DNA from: an uncultured Caldimonas sp.
GTDB taxonomy: Bacteria; Pseudomonadota; Gammaproteobacteria; Burkholderiales; Burkholderiaceae
Reading direction: 5' to 3'
DNA length: 64,000 nt
Assembly (NCBI RefSeq): GCF_946480305.1
Contig: NZ_CAMLJQ010000002.1
Span: 62,001 to 126,000 of the forward strand
Made by a program: the position numbers and the translations under genes. Within the stretch, counting starts at the first letter, position 1; each line of letters begins with the position of its first letter. Shown here in pieces: positions 41,150-50,203 of this stretch. A model generated the notes under the pieces. The model was not told the origin of the DNA. It worked only from the letters and a program-made list of their open reading frames with translations, and did no database searches.

Positions 41150-43441
41150 ATGCCCGCTGACTCCACCTCGCCGACGACGCTCCGCCACCCTGCGCGCAGC
41201 TTTGCCGCATGGCGTCTCGCCGGAGGCTACGCGATGTTCGGTCTTGCGTGGGTTCTGCTGTCCGACCGCCTCGTGATCGATGCGACGCGCGAGATGGGCC
41301 TGCTCGCGCTGGCCGCCGCCTTCGCCGTCGTGCACCTCGTGCAGCGGCGCCGCCAGCTCGCCAGCACCCTGCAGCAGCAAGCCGAGCAAGCCGAGCAAGG
41401 CGAGAAGCTGCAGGCGCTGCAGATGCTGGAAGCCATCACGAACGGCTCGACCGACGCGATCTATGCGAAGGACGCGCAGGGGCGCTACGTGTTCGTCAAT
41501 GCCGAGGTGTGCCGCGCGCTCGGCCGCAGCGCGCAGGAGGTACTGGGCCGCGACGTGAGCGGGCTTTTTCCGCCCGACGAGGCGCACCGGATCCAGGCCA
41601 ACGAACACAAGGTGCTGAGCACAGGGGCCATGCTGCGCACGGAGAGCACCGTGACCACCGTCCAAGGACAGCGGGTCTATCTCGACACGCTGGGGCCGCT
41701 GCGCGACGGGCAGGGTCGTGTGACCGGCACCTTCGGCGTGGGCCGCGACATCACCGAGCGCAAGCGGGAAGAAGACGTGCGCCGCCAATGGGCGATGGCC
41801 TTCGAGAGCACGCGCGACGGCGTGATGATCGTCGACGCGGATCTGCACATCCGGGCGGTCAACCGGGCGTTCACCGAGATCACCGGCTATGCGCGCGAAG
41901 AGGTCATGGGTCGCAAGCCGATGCTGCTCAAATCGGGCCGGCACGACGAGAGCTTCTACCGTGGCATGTGGCGCTCGCTGCGCGAGCAAGGCCATTGGCA
42001 GGGCGAGATCTGGAATCGACGCCGCGACGGCGAGATCTATCCCGAGTGGTTGACCATCAGCGCGGTGCGCGACGAGTCCGACCGCCTCACGAACTATGTC
42101 GGCGTGTTCACCGACATCACGCGCATCAAACAAGGCGAAGCCGAGCTGGAACGCCTGGCCCATTACGACCCGCTCACCGACCTGCCGAACCGGCGCCTGC
42201 TGCAGGCCCGGCTGGGCCAGGCCATCGCGCATGCACAGCGGCACGCGGCGCAGGTGGCCGTGCTCTACATCGACCTCGACGGCTTCAAGACCGTCAACGA
42301 CAGCCTGGGCCACCCGGTGGGCGACGAACTGCTGCTGCAGGTGGCCGAACGGTTGAAGCAGCGGCTGCGCAAGGAAGACACGCTCGGCCGCCTGGGCGGC
42401 GACGAATTCCTGGTGGTGATGGATTCGATCAGCGACCCGAGCGAAGCGGCGGTGCTGGCGCGCGACCTGTCGTTGACCATTGCCGAGCCGGTGCCCCTGT
42501 CCGGCGGGCGCGATGCCTACGTCACCGCGAGCGTGGGCATCAGCGTCTATCCGGACGACGGCTGCACCAACGCGGTGGAGATGCTGCGCAACGCCGATGC
42601 CGCGATGTACCGCGCCAAGGACCAGGGCCGCAACCGCTTCTGCTTCTACACCGGCGATCTGCACGTCGAGGCCACCGAGCGGCTGCAGCTCGAAGCGGCG
42701 CTGAGCCGCGCCATCGAGCGTGACGAACTGGTGCTGCACTTCCAGCCGCGCGTCGAAGCGCACGGCGGGCGCACCGCCAGCGTCGAGGCGCTGCTGCGCT
42801 GGAACCGCAACGGGCAGGGTCTGGTGCCGCCGGGGGAGTTCATTCCCGCCGCTGAACGCAGTGGCCTGATCCTGTCGCTCGGCAACTGGGTCATCGACCA
42901 GGCCTGCCGGCAAATGCGCGTGTGGCGCGACCAAGGCGTCGACATCCCTTGCGTGGCGGTCAACGTGGCCGCTCGCCAGTTCGCTGTCGGCAATCTCGAC
43001 GTCGTGGTGCGCCAGACGCTGCGCAAGCACCAGATCCCGCCGGACTGTCTCGAACTGGAGCTGACCGAAAGCATGCTGATGGAGCAGCGCGACGCGACGG
43101 TCAGCATGCTGCGCCGGCTCAAGTCCATCGGCGTGAAGCTCTCGCTCGACGATTTCGGCACCGGCTATTCCAGCCTCGGCTACCTGCAACGCTTTCCGAT
43201 CGATGCGCTGAAGATCGACAAGTCCTTCGTGCAAGCCATCGGTCACGGGCCGGACGGCGCCGCCATCGTCGATGCGGTGATCAGCCTGGCGCACCGGCTG
43301 CACCTGCACGTGGTGGCCGAGGGTGTGGAAACCGCCGAGCAGTGCGCCTACCTGCGACAGCAGGGTTGCGACGAACTGCAGGGCTACTACTTCTCGCCGC
43401 CGCTGCCGGCGGAAGAACTGCACATTCCGCCTGCGGCCTGA
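41150..43441 (+). CDS. PAS-PAS-GGDEF-EAL cyclic di-GMP signalling protein
   Basis: A 763-aa protein that could both make and degrade c-di-GMP. Two membrane helices lie at about 22-62, a coiled coil follows (QQQAEQAEQGEKLQALQML), then PAS 1 (90-210, FGVGRDITERKR), PAS 2 (220-335, ESTRDGVMIVDADLHIRAVN), GGDEF (340-500) with the active motif RLGGDEFLVV, and EAL (515-755) with VEALLRW, ELTESMLM, DDFGTGYSSLGYL and DALKIDKSFV. The active sites look intact in both output domains. Upstream, 210 bp hold a hairpin but no gene. The CvpA-CAP gene begins 50 bp downstream. Confidence 0.95.
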   Translation: MPADSTSPTTLRHPARSFAAWRLAGGYAMFGLAWVLLSDRLVIDATREMGLLALAAAFAVVHLVQRRRQLASTLQQQAEQAEQGEKLQALQMLEAITNGSTDAIYAKDAQGRYVFVNAEVCRALGRSAQEVLGRDVSGLFPPDEAHRIQANEHKVLSTGAMLRTESTVTTVQGQRVYLDTLGPLRDGQGRVTGTFGVGRDITERKREEDVRRQWAMAFESTRDGVMIVDADLHIRAVNRAFTEITGYAREEVMGRKPMLLKSGRHDESFYRGMWRSLREQGHWQGEIWNRRRDGEIYPEWLTISAVRDESDRLTNYVGVFTDITRIKQGEAELERLAHYDPLTDLPNRRLLQARLGQAIAHAQRHAAQVAVLYIDLDGFKTVNDSLGHPVGDELLLQVAERLKQRLRKEDTLGRLGGDEFLVVMDSISDPSEAAVLARDLSLTIAEPVPLSGGRDAYVTASVGISVYPDDGCTNAVEMLRNADAAMYRAKDQGRNRFCFYTGDLHVEATERLQLEAALSRAIERDELVLHFQPRVEAHGGRTASVEALLRWNRNGQGLVPPGEFIPAAERSGLILSLGNWVIDQACRQMRVWRDQGVDIPCVAVNVAARQFAVGNLDVVVRQTLRKHQIPPDCLELELTESMLMEQRDATVSMLRRLKSIGVKLSLDDFGTGYSSLGYLQRFPIDALKIDKSFVQAIGHGPDGAAIVDAVISLAHRLHLHVVAEGVETAEQCAYLRQQGCDELQGYYFSPPLPAEELHIPPAA

Positions 43442-43491
43442 CCCCGCCCCTGCGCCGTCCGCGCACGCCTTTTGCTGCGCCTGCTTCGCCC

Positions 43492-44463
43492 ATGGACGCC
43501 GCCTCGCTCGCCCCGATCGACCTGCTGCTCGCCACCATCGTGCTGTTCGGCGCCTGGAACGGCTGGCGGCGCGGGTTCGTCGTCTCGGCCTCCGGCCTGG
43601 CCGTGCTCGTGTGCAGCGTGGTGCTGGCGTTCACGGTGTACCGCCACCCGGCCGCCTGGCTGGAGCGCCATGCACCGGCGCTCGGCGCCTGGACCTCGCC
43701 GGTGGCCTTCGTGTCGACCTACGTCCTGGCGTGGATCGTGCTGGGCGCGCTGGCGCGCCGGCTGGTGCACGCCACGCCGAAGGCGGCACACGAGCATCGG
43801 CTCAACCGTGCCGCCGGCCTGCTGCCGGGCGCGGCGAACGGGCTGATCAACGCGACCATCGTCGCGGTGCTGCTGCTGTCGGTGCCACTGCTCGACGGGC
43901 TGACCCGTCATGCGCGCGAATCGGCATTCGCCGCCCGGCTCGCGGTGCCGGCCGAGTGGCTCGAAGCCAAGCTGGCGCCGGTGTTCGCCGACGCGGCGCA
44001 GCGCACCTTGAGCCGGCTCACCGTGCAGCCCGGCTCGAGGGAGCGCATCACGCTGCCCTTCAGCGTGCAAAGCCCCCGGGCGCGCGAGGACCTCGAACCC
44101 CGCATGCTGCAAATGCTCAACGAGGAGCGCGCCGAAGCCGGCCTGCCGCCGCTGAAGGCCGACCCGGAACTGGCCGAAGTGGCCCGTGCACACGCTCGCG
44201 ACATGTTCGCGCGCAGCTACTTCGCGCATGTCACGCCGGAGGGCCGCGACCCGTTCGACCGCATGCGTGCGGGCGGCATCCGCTTCCTGACCGCCGGCGA
44301 GAACCTCGCGCTGGCGCAGACGCTCGCCACCGCGCACCAGGGGCTCATGAACTCGCCCGGGCACCGCGCCAACATCCTGCGTCCGGCGTTCGGGCGGGTC
44401 GGCATCGGCATCCTCGATGGCGGCATGTACGGGCTGATGGTGACGCAGAAGTTCCGCAACTGA
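43492..44463 (+). CDS. CvpA-like membrane protein fused to a CAP/SCP domain
   Basis: A 323-aa protein. Residues 1-165 form a four-helix CvpA-type membrane domain (APIDLLLATIVLFGAWNGWR, FVSTYVLAWIVLGALARRLV, NGLINATIVAVLLLSVPLL). Residues 205-323 form a CAP (SCP/PR-1) domain: MLQMLNEERAEAGLPPLKAD, EVARAHARDMFARSYFAHVT, ENLALAQT, LMNSPGHRANIL. CAP His and Glu residues are present (HARDM, YFAHVT, ENLA, GHRAN). The CAP domain should face the periplasm. CvpA relatives influence colicin V production and envelope homeostasis; the joint function is unknown. Confidence 0.88.
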   Translation: MDAASLAPIDLLLATIVLFGAWNGWRRGFVVSASGLAVLVCSVVLAFTVYRHPAAWLERHAPALGAWTSPVAFVSTYVLAWIVLGALARRLVHATPKAAHEHRLNRAAGLLPGAANGLINATIVAVLLLSVPLLDGLTRHARESAFAARLAVPAEWLEAKLAPVFADAAQRTLSRLTVQPGSRERITLPFSVQSPRAREDLEPRMLQMLNEERAEAGLPPLKADPELAEVARAHARDMFARSYFAHVTPEGRDPFDRMRAGGIRFLTAGENLALAQTLATAHQGLMNSPGHRANILRPAFGRVGIGILDGGMYGLMVTQKFRN

Positions 44464-44543
44464 GGGCGATACCCGCCCGGCAGCGTGCGCACGCCATTTG
44501 CCGCACTGACTGCATCCCCCTCACACACAACGCAGGAGTGACC

Positions 44544-45017
44544 ATGAGCAAGACTTGGGTAGTCGTGGCCGACGAGGCGATCGCCAGGTTCCTGGCCTGG
44601 CCGGACGAAGGCGACGAGTTGCAGAGCGTCGAGGAAATGACGGACCCGGACGCGCACGCGTCGGGCTCCGACCTGCAGCGCGACGCACACGGCCGGCGGT
44701 CAAACAGCAGCGCGCCGCAGGGCTCGAGGCAGAACAGCGTGCACGCGCTGCGCGGGCCGTCGAGCGCGACGACCTCGCCGGGCGTCGACGCCGAGCATCA
44801 CGAGGCCGAAGAATTTGCACGCAATGTGGCGCGCAGGCTCGACGAGGCCTACCAGCAGCAGCGCTTCGAAGAACTGCGCATCGTGGCCGCGCCGCGCTTC
44901 CTGGGGCTGCTGCGCAAGCAGCTGAGCAAGAACGTCGCGCAGGCCGTGTCCGAAGAGCTGGACAAGGACCTCATCAAGGCGAGCAACCGCGAGCTCACCG
45001 AGCGGCTGTTCCACTGA
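44544..45017 (+). CDS. host-attachment-family protein
   Basis: A 157-aa protein of the family named after Agrobacterium host attachment protein: N-terminus MSKTWVVVADEAIARFLAWP (beta strand and helix of an RNase-H/eRF1-like fold), a polar low-complexity middle (RRSNSSAPQGSRQNSVH), and the conserved ending FARNVARRLDEAYQQQRFEE, LRIVAAPRFLGLLRKQL. The ATG at 44544 follows the ribosome-binding site CAGGAG. The biochemical role is not established; members are often stress-induced. An isolated single gene. Confidence 0.85.
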   Translation: MSKTWVVVADEAIARFLAWPDEGDELQSVEEMTDPDAHASGSDLQRDAHGRRSNSSAPQGSRQNSVHALRGPSSATTSPGVDAEHHEAEEFARNVARRLDEAYQQQRFEELRIVAAPRFLGLLRKQLSKNVAQAVSEELDKDLIKASNRELTERLFH

Positions 45018-45063
45018 CGCGTTTGCGCGGCGCGCCAGGCGGTGCCGGGGCGGCCGACGAGGC

Positions 45064-45165
45064 GGCCTCGGCCAGCCATGACTTGAACGGCACCAGCGCA
45101 TCCATCGACGACTTGTTCTCGGGAAAGCACAGGTCGTAGCCCGCGCCGGCCTTGGTTGACCACGT
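45064..45165 (-). pseudogene. possible C-terminal fragment of a LysR-type regulator
   Basis: In the 207-bp gap before the acetyltransferase stop, the minus strand reads WSTKAGAGYDLCFPENKSS, then MDALVPFKSWLAEAA. This resembles the final strand and helix of LysR effector domains (a tyrosine-rich strand, P-x-x, then a W-L helix). No other part of such a gene is present. It may be a decayed remnant; alternatively it is a short coupled frame starting at GTG 45228. Confidence 0.3.
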
Positions 45166-45224
45166 GGCCCTCGGCGATGCTGCCGCCGCCTTGGCAGAGG
45201 GTGGCGCCCCGATCTTTTTTGCCG

Positions 45225-46004
45225 TCACGCGCTGCCGGTCGCGCCCTGCCCGGCCACGGCAGGATCGCCGTGAGGCACCGGCTCCGACGACTGACCCGGG
45301 ATGGCCCAGCGGGGCGCCTGCGCGGCGATCCACCTCAGCGCGGAGACCGGCAGCAGCAGCAGGACGGGGCGCAGCCATTGCAGCGGCACGCGCGCGCGCA
45401 GGATGGCGCCGTAGTCGTGCGAGGCGTCGTGCGGGAAGTAGTTCTCGCGCACCGCGACGATCTCCCTGAACCCTTTGCCGTGGTAGTAGCGCAGTTGCGG
45501 GTCGACCGGCAACCCGGCCTTCGTCATGCGCGCATAGTGCTCGACGCTCGCACCGGGGTTCCTGGACAGGTAGCGGGACAGCCCGGGCATCGGCGAGCCC
45601 AGGTAGGCGTGGCGCTGACCGCCGCGCACCGCGGCAAGGTACTGGAACGCGATGAGTTGCAGCGCGGCCCGGGGCTCGATGCTCGTCAGGCTGATGCCGA
45701 ACAAGGCCTTCGAGTCGGGTCGGCCTGCGTCGCCGTGGTGCAAGGCGGCACTGGTCTTCCAGTCGCCGGGCGTCACCCATTCGGCTTCACTCGTCGGCTT
45801 GCAGAACAGGGAGGCAAGCAGCTCCCCGGTGTCTGCATCGAAGGCCCCGTTGCACAGGGTCGGGTGCGCCTGAATGCGCAGGCGGAAGTCTTCTGCTGTG
45901 GCCGCCTGCTGCGGTGTCCATTGCTGGTGCTCCAGATGCAACAAGGCGGGAATGTCGCCAAGACGAAGGCTGCGGACGACGATGCGTGCGTGACGGGATT
46001 TCAT
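45225..46004 (-). CDS. GNAT-like N-acetyltransferase-related protein
   Basis: A 259-aa cytosolic protein that reads like a GNAT-fold enzyme: ARIVVRSLRLGDIPALLHLE at the N-terminus, AEDFRLRIQAHPTLCNGAFD, ELLASLFCKPTS (central strand), then RYYHGKGFREIVAVRENYFP resembling the late GNAT segment with the GF motif. The acetyl-CoA loop is not classical, so the activity is uncertain. ATG 46004 is used; the longer frame is unconserved. Divergent from the JmjC-like gene with 142 bp between. Confidence 0.65.
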   Translation of the reverse strand: MKSRHARIVVRSLRLGDIPALLHLEHQQWTPQQAATAEDFRLRIQAHPTLCNGAFDADTGELLASLFCKPTSEAEWVTPGDWKTSAALHHGDAGRPDSKALFGISLTSIEPRAALQLIAFQYLAAVRGGQRHAYLGSPMPGLSRYLSRNPGASVEHYARMTKAGLPVDPQLRYYHGKGFREIVAVRENYFPHDASHDYGAILRARVPLQWLRPVLLLLPVSALRWIAAQAPRWAIPGQSSEPVPHGDPAVAGQGATGSA

Positions 46005-46146
46005 GGTGCGCGCATGCTGGTCTGCCGACGTGAAAACCGCGTGACACCCATACGCGGATCGCACCATCGTGCCCCCCGTTCACGAAGACGTCACGCGCGC
46101 TGGGTAGGCTGGCCGGCCCCAGGCGGTGAGTGAGATGGGAGATGAA

Positions 46147-46980
46147 ATGCAGAGGGCCGTGCAGCCGTACGAGACAGTCCAGGCGCCGCGAGCGATGACG
46201 GTGCCGACCGCGCGAGCCGTGCAGCCGCTGCGCGCGATGCGGGATGGACCCCGCGTGCTGCGCGGCGTGGCCGCCGGCTGGCCTGCGATCGCGCGATGGA
46301 CCTTCCCCTACCTGGCCTCGCTGGCGCCCGACATGCCGGTGCGCCTGGTGCTCGGCAACCGAGAACGCAGTGCGACGCACTTCGTCGACGCGACGCTCGG
46401 CCAGTATCTCGGCATGCTCGAAGCACAGCCGGGCGATGCGCAGTCATCCCTCTATCTCAAGGAGTTCGACCTGCTGGGGCACTTTCCGGCGTTGAAGGAT
46501 GACCTGAGGACCGCGCCCTTGTTCCCCTCCGGAGCATGGGTCTGGAACGACGTGTGGATCGGCCCGCGCGGATCGCGCACCGGGCTGCACCGGGACCGGC
46601 TGGACAACATCGCGGTGCTGCTGCGCGGGCGCAAGCGTTTCCGCCTCGCCCCCCCCGGTTCGGTCGAGGCGCTCGGTGCGCGGTCGACCAAGTACGACCG
46701 GGTGTCGGTCATGGCGACCGCCGATCTCGACGAGCTGGCAACCCGCACGCCGCGCCCGGCGCTCTACGAAGTCGAGCTGGCGCCGGGCGATGCGCTCTAC
46801 ACGCCGGCGGGCTGGTGGCATGAGGTCGAGAACCTCGAGCCGTCCGTCTTCCTGAGCGGGTTCTTCGGTGGCAGGCTGGAAGTGTCGGCCAAGTGGCTGG
46901 CCACGCTTCCGCTGCACCTGCTGCACCGGGCCGGCCTCTGGCGCCGCGGCAACTGCGTGTGCCACGAGCGGCGCCCCTGA
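46147..46980 (+). CDS. JmjC/cupin-like domain protein
   Basis: A 277-aa protein resembling bacterial JmjC-type (cupin 8) 2-oxoglutarate/iron oxygenases. The first metal ligands fit TGLHRDRLDN (HxD-like spacing) and the distal histidine fits TPAGWWHEVEN. YLKEFDLLGHFPALKDDL and VWNDVWIGPRG lie in the family's conserved core. ATG 46147 is chosen because GGAG stands five bases before it; GTG 46126 and ATG 46135 are also in frame. Such enzymes hydroxylate proteins or small molecules; the substrate is unknown. Confidence 0.8.
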   Translation: MQRAVQPYETVQAPRAMTVPTARAVQPLRAMRDGPRVLRGVAAGWPAIARWTFPYLASLAPDMPVRLVLGNRERSATHFVDATLGQYLGMLEAQPGDAQSSLYLKEFDLLGHFPALKDDLRTAPLFPSGAWVWNDVWIGPRGSRTGLHRDRLDNIAVLLRGRKRFRLAPPGSVEALGARSTKYDRVSVMATADLDELATRTPRPALYEVELAPGDALYTPAGWWHEVENLEPSVFLSGFFGGRLEVSAKWLATLPLHLLHRAGLWRRGNCVCHERRP

Positions 46981-47002
46981 CCGGCCGCAAAGCGCGCTGC
47001 CG

Positions 47003-49231
47003 CTAGCGGGTCCGGGGCACCACCGCCCACTGCGGTGCAGTGCGGTAGTCGGGCTTCACCGACCTCGCCATGAACTGCTCCCACGCCTGGCGGGCATTCG
47101 GCACGCCGGAGGTGGCCGCCACCGCGAGGGCGGGTTGCATGTTCGACGGGAAGCCGGCGATCGAGCTGGCATAGCCGGTCATCTCGCCCGCCACCCACGG
47201 CCCGCGCCGCGCGCCCTGGTCGCGGTCGAGCTGCGTGCGCCAGTCGGCCTGTGCCTGGCTGCCGCACGGCTGATCGAGATAGCGGGCGCCGGTGCTGTTG
47301 ACCAGCGGCACCGCGGTGCCGTCGGTGCCGGTGCCTTGCATCGTCGCCTGGTAGGCCTGCGCGAGCGAGGTGTACAGCGGCGCGTTCGAAGCCGGCCGCA
47401 CCGCCAATGCATACACCGCCCCATCGATCCAGCAGAACGCAGGGTCGGTCATGCGGCCCACGGGGAAGCGGGCCTTCCAGCGCAGCATCGGCAACGCATC
47501 GTCGAAGCCGAGTTCGGCCAGATGGCCCACGCTCCAGGTGAAGAAGTCGTCCTGCCACGGCGCGAGGCCGGTCTGCGCGCCCACCGGCGTGTTGTAGACA
47601 ATGGAACGGAAGGCGTACTGCCCGGTGCCGTCGATGACGCCCAGCGCGTTGGGCTGGCCCACCGCGTAGGTGGCGTTGTACCAGTCGATGTTGTGCCCCA
47701 CGCGCTCGACGAAATACGACTTCAACGGGTGCACGTCGGGCGTGATGTAGGCCGCATGGCCGAGCGTGCGCAACGACCATGCCTGCCCGCGCACCTGGTC
47801 CCACTTCAGCAGGCCCTGCTCGAAGCCACGGTAGTAGGGGTTGGCCGCCACCATGTTGTAGTTGGCCCAGAAGTGCAGCTCTTCGAGGTAGTAGTGGTCG
47901 GCCGTCACCAGGTAGGGCACGTAGGCCAGGGAGGGCTGGTGCGACGAGTCGGGCTGGTAGTTGTGCGGGGCGGTGGTGCACACGCCGCCGCAGGTGGGAA
48001 AGGCCTCGCTCTTGCGGGTGCGCGGGTTGACGGTGTCGCCGGGGCGGCCGAGCAGCGTCATGTAGGGGTAGTCGGCGAGCGAGACGGGCAGGCCGGTCGC
48101 CTTGTCGCGCAGGTGGATCGGCCAGCTGCCGGCCAGGTCGCCGACGCCGAGCGTGGCGCGCTTGGCGCGCGCGTCCTGGCTCAGCAGGTAGAGCGCGGCC
48201 CATTGCGGCAGCGGGCCGATGTCGGCGCGGCCGCCGGTCATCGGCATCGCGGTCGTCACGATGCCGGGCGCCATCGGCTGCGTCTGTGCGTTGGCCCAGC
48301 TGTTCGCCAGGGCCGCCAGCGCGGCCTCGGTCGGCTGTGCGGCCGGGTCGAAGTTGGGCACGGCCTGCGTGCGCATCAGGTAGGCGCTGTCGTGGGCGAT
48401 GTGCAGCTGCGGTTCGTCGCCGACCCAGAAGGTCTTGCGCCAGCGTGCATGGTGGTAGTGCGTGAACGCGGTGGCGCTGTGGACCACCTCGCCGCCGACG
48501 CGCACCTCCACGTCATAGGTGAAGTTGCGCGGGCCGGTTTCGTAGGCCCAGTTGTTCTCGACGATCACGTCCACGCGCGATGCGCCGCCGGCGTAGGCGC
48601 GCATGCCGAAGCGCACCATCAGGTGCGGGTGCGGGTTGCCCTGCGCATCCTCCAGCGGCACGGCAGCCAGCCATTCGGTGGCGAGCGGGCCTTGCAGCCA
48701 CGTGGTACGTGCCGTTCCATCGGCCGCGGAGGCGGTATAGCGCTGCCCGTCGACATCGATCTGCACGCTGGCCGCCACATCAGGTCGGGCCGCCGCCTGT
48801 GCACCCTGCACGGGTGACGACACGCGTGCGAGCTGCATCGCCAGCGATTCGCGTGCTGCCAGCGCGGGCAACACGCCGGACACCGCCGCGTGGCGCACCG
48901 AACCATCGGCATGCGTGGCTTTCACGTCGAGTTGCAGCGGCAGCGTGCGGTCGCCCTGCAGCAGCACGAGGCCCTGGCCCGGCTGCAGGTCGCCCGGCAC
49001 GAACACCTGCCCCAGCGTGAACGGCACGTCGCGGTGCGCCTGATCGGCGGTGCTCTCGATGCGCAGGGAGGTGATGGGCTGGGGTGTGGAGGCCGCCGCC
49101 TGAGGCGGCCCCGCGTCGGCCCCGGTGGACGACGACGATGCGCCACCGCCGCCTCCGCAGCCGAGCACGAGCGCTGCTGCGGCCCATGCGGCCGCGAGTC
49201 GCCCGACTCGGGCGATTGATGCCATGGTCAT
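47003..49231 (-). CDS. large secreted lipoprotein, possible carbohydrate-active or PQQ-unrelated enzyme of unknown family
   Basis: A 742-aa protein with a lipoprotein signal (AAAWAAAALVLGC lipobox) and a low-complexity glycine/serine/alanine linker. The early domain has ITSLRIESTADQAHRDVPFT and LQLDVKATHADGSVRHAAVS, a pattern reminiscent of beta-rich N-terminal modules of large secreted lyases such as exo-rhamnogalacturonan lyase. The later part is aromatic-rich and looks helical (LHFWANYNMVAANPYYRGFE, VGHNIDWYNATYAVG). I cannot name the family. The start ATG 49231 has GAAGGGA upstream and overlaps the EamA exporter gene stop by 4 bp, so transport and this protein may be linked. Confidence 0.7.
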   Translation of the reverse strand: MTMASIARVGRLAAAWAAAALVLGCGGGGGASSSSTGADAGPPQAAASTPQPITSLRIESTADQAHRDVPFTLGQVFVPGDLQPGQGLVLLQGDRTLPLQLDVKATHADGSVRHAAVSGVLPALAARESLAMQLARVSSPVQGAQAAARPDVAASVQIDVDGQRYTASAADGTARTTWLQGPLATEWLAAVPLEDAQGNPHPHLMVRFGMRAYAGGASRVDVIVENNWAYETGPRNFTYDVEVRVGGEVVHSATAFTHYHHARWRKTFWVGDEPQLHIAHDSAYLMRTQAVPNFDPAAQPTEAALAALANSWANAQTQPMAPGIVTTAMPMTGGRADIGPLPQWAALYLLSQDARAKRATLGVGDLAGSWPIHLRDKATGLPVSLADYPYMTLLGRPGDTVNPRTRKSEAFPTCGGVCTTAPHNYQPDSSHQPSLAYVPYLVTADHYYLEELHFWANYNMVAANPYYRGFEQGLLKWDQVRGQAWSLRTLGHAAYITPDVHPLKSYFVERVGHNIDWYNATYAVGQPNALGVIDGTGQYAFRSIVYNTPVGAQTGLAPWQDDFFTWSVGHLAELGFDDALPMLRWKARFPVGRMTDPAFCWIDGAVYALAVRPASNAPLYTSLAQAYQATMQGTGTDGTAVPLVNSTGARYLDQPCGSQAQADWRTQLDRDQGARRGPWVAGEMTGYASSIAGFPSNMQPALAVAATSGVPNARQAWEQFMARSVKPDYRTAPQWAVVPRTR

Positions 49232-50136
49232 GGCGTCCCTTCTCTTCTTTGTGTTGTTGGTGGCGGACCGGACGCCAGCAGCACTGCGAGCAGCACGCAG
49301 GCGAGCCCGACCCATTGCCACGCCCGGATCGCTTCGCCCAGCACCAGCGCCGACAGCAGCAGTGCCGACACCGGCAGCCATGCCGTGGTCAGCGATGCAC
49401 GCGCCCCGCTCGTGCGCGCACTGCCGGCATACCAGAGCAGAAAACCTCCGACCGTGGGGATCCAAGCGTAGTAGAGGATGCCGGCCACCGCGGGCGTGCT
49501 CAGGACGGACGGTGAGTTGTGGGCGACGAGCCACGCGGGCCCGAGCGACAGCACCAGCCCGCCCGCGCACATCAGCGTCGACAACGCCAACGGCGGCACA
49601 GGTTGCCTCAGCCGCTTGTTGGCCAGGATGAACACCGCCTCGCAGCCGATCGCCGCCAGCACGGCCGCGATGCCGAGCAAGCGGGTGGGGGAGGCATCAG
49701 CCGGTGCAGGGGAGGCGGTCACCGCCATCACACCCGCGGTGGCCAGCGCGATCGCAGCCAGCAGCCGAAGGCCCGGCCGCTCGCGCAGGAACACCGCCGA
49801 GAACAGCGCCGATACCGCAGGCAGCGTGCCGGCGACGATGCCGGCATCGGCCGCGCTCGACCAGGTGACCCCCTGGATCAACAGCACGGTGTAGCCGACG
49901 CTGCCGGCCGCCGCCTGCACCGCGAGCAGCAGCGCATCGCGTGCGCCGACACGCGGCCAGCGCTCACCGAACCACCACATCAGCAGCAGGAACACCGGCA
50001 ACGCCGCGGCATGCCGCAGCGCGGTGGCCAGAAATGGCTCGATGTCGTGCCCGATCACCCGGCTCGCCACCACCGTGCTGCCGACCGTGACCATCGCCAA
50101 GCTGCACAGCCACTGGCCCTTGGAAGACTCCTTCAT
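49228..50136 (-). CDS. EamA/DMT-family transporter
   Basis: A 302-aa inner-membrane protein with ten hydrophobic helices in two EamA repeats (SLAMVTVGSTVVASRVIGHD in the first; LGIAAVLAAIGCEAVFILAN in the second), with GVTWSSAADAGIVAGTLPAV as the repeat core. Drug/metabolite transporters of this type export amino acids, metabolites or toxic compounds. Its stop overlaps the large lipoprotein start by 4 bp. An AraC-family gene is located 67 bp upstream on the same strand. Confidence 0.93.
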   Translation of the reverse strand: MKESSKGQWLCSLAMVTVGSTVVASRVIGHDIEPFLATALRHAAALPVFLLLMWWFGERWPRVGARDALLLAVQAAAGSVGYTVLLIQGVTWSSAADAGIVAGTLPAVSALFSAVFLRERPGLRLLAAIALATAGVMAVTASPAPADASPTRLLGIAAVLAAIGCEAVFILANKRLRQPVPPLALSTLMCAGGLVLSLGPAWLVAHNSPSVLSTPAVAGILYYAWIPTVGGFLLWYAGSARTSGARASLTTAWLPVSALLLSALVLGEAIRAWQWVGLACVLLAVLLASGPPPTTQRREGTP

Positions 50137-50203
50137 TGCAACGCCTTTCGTGCAAGAACGAAAAGGCGCAGTCTCGCGAGCGGCGGCGGCGGCGTCTTGA
50201 ACG

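Noticed and set aside
41039..43423. 794-codon minus-strand frame opposite the GGDEF-EAL gene
   Set aside because: Shadow of a gene with intact PAS, GGDEF and EAL motifs; the antisense product has no recognisable domain or signal.
49228..50136. EamA gene as part of the P450/AraC group
   Set aside because: It is separated from the P450 by the DUF6463-like gene, an AraC gene and the 51415-51581 palindrome, while it overlaps the lipoprotein gene directly.
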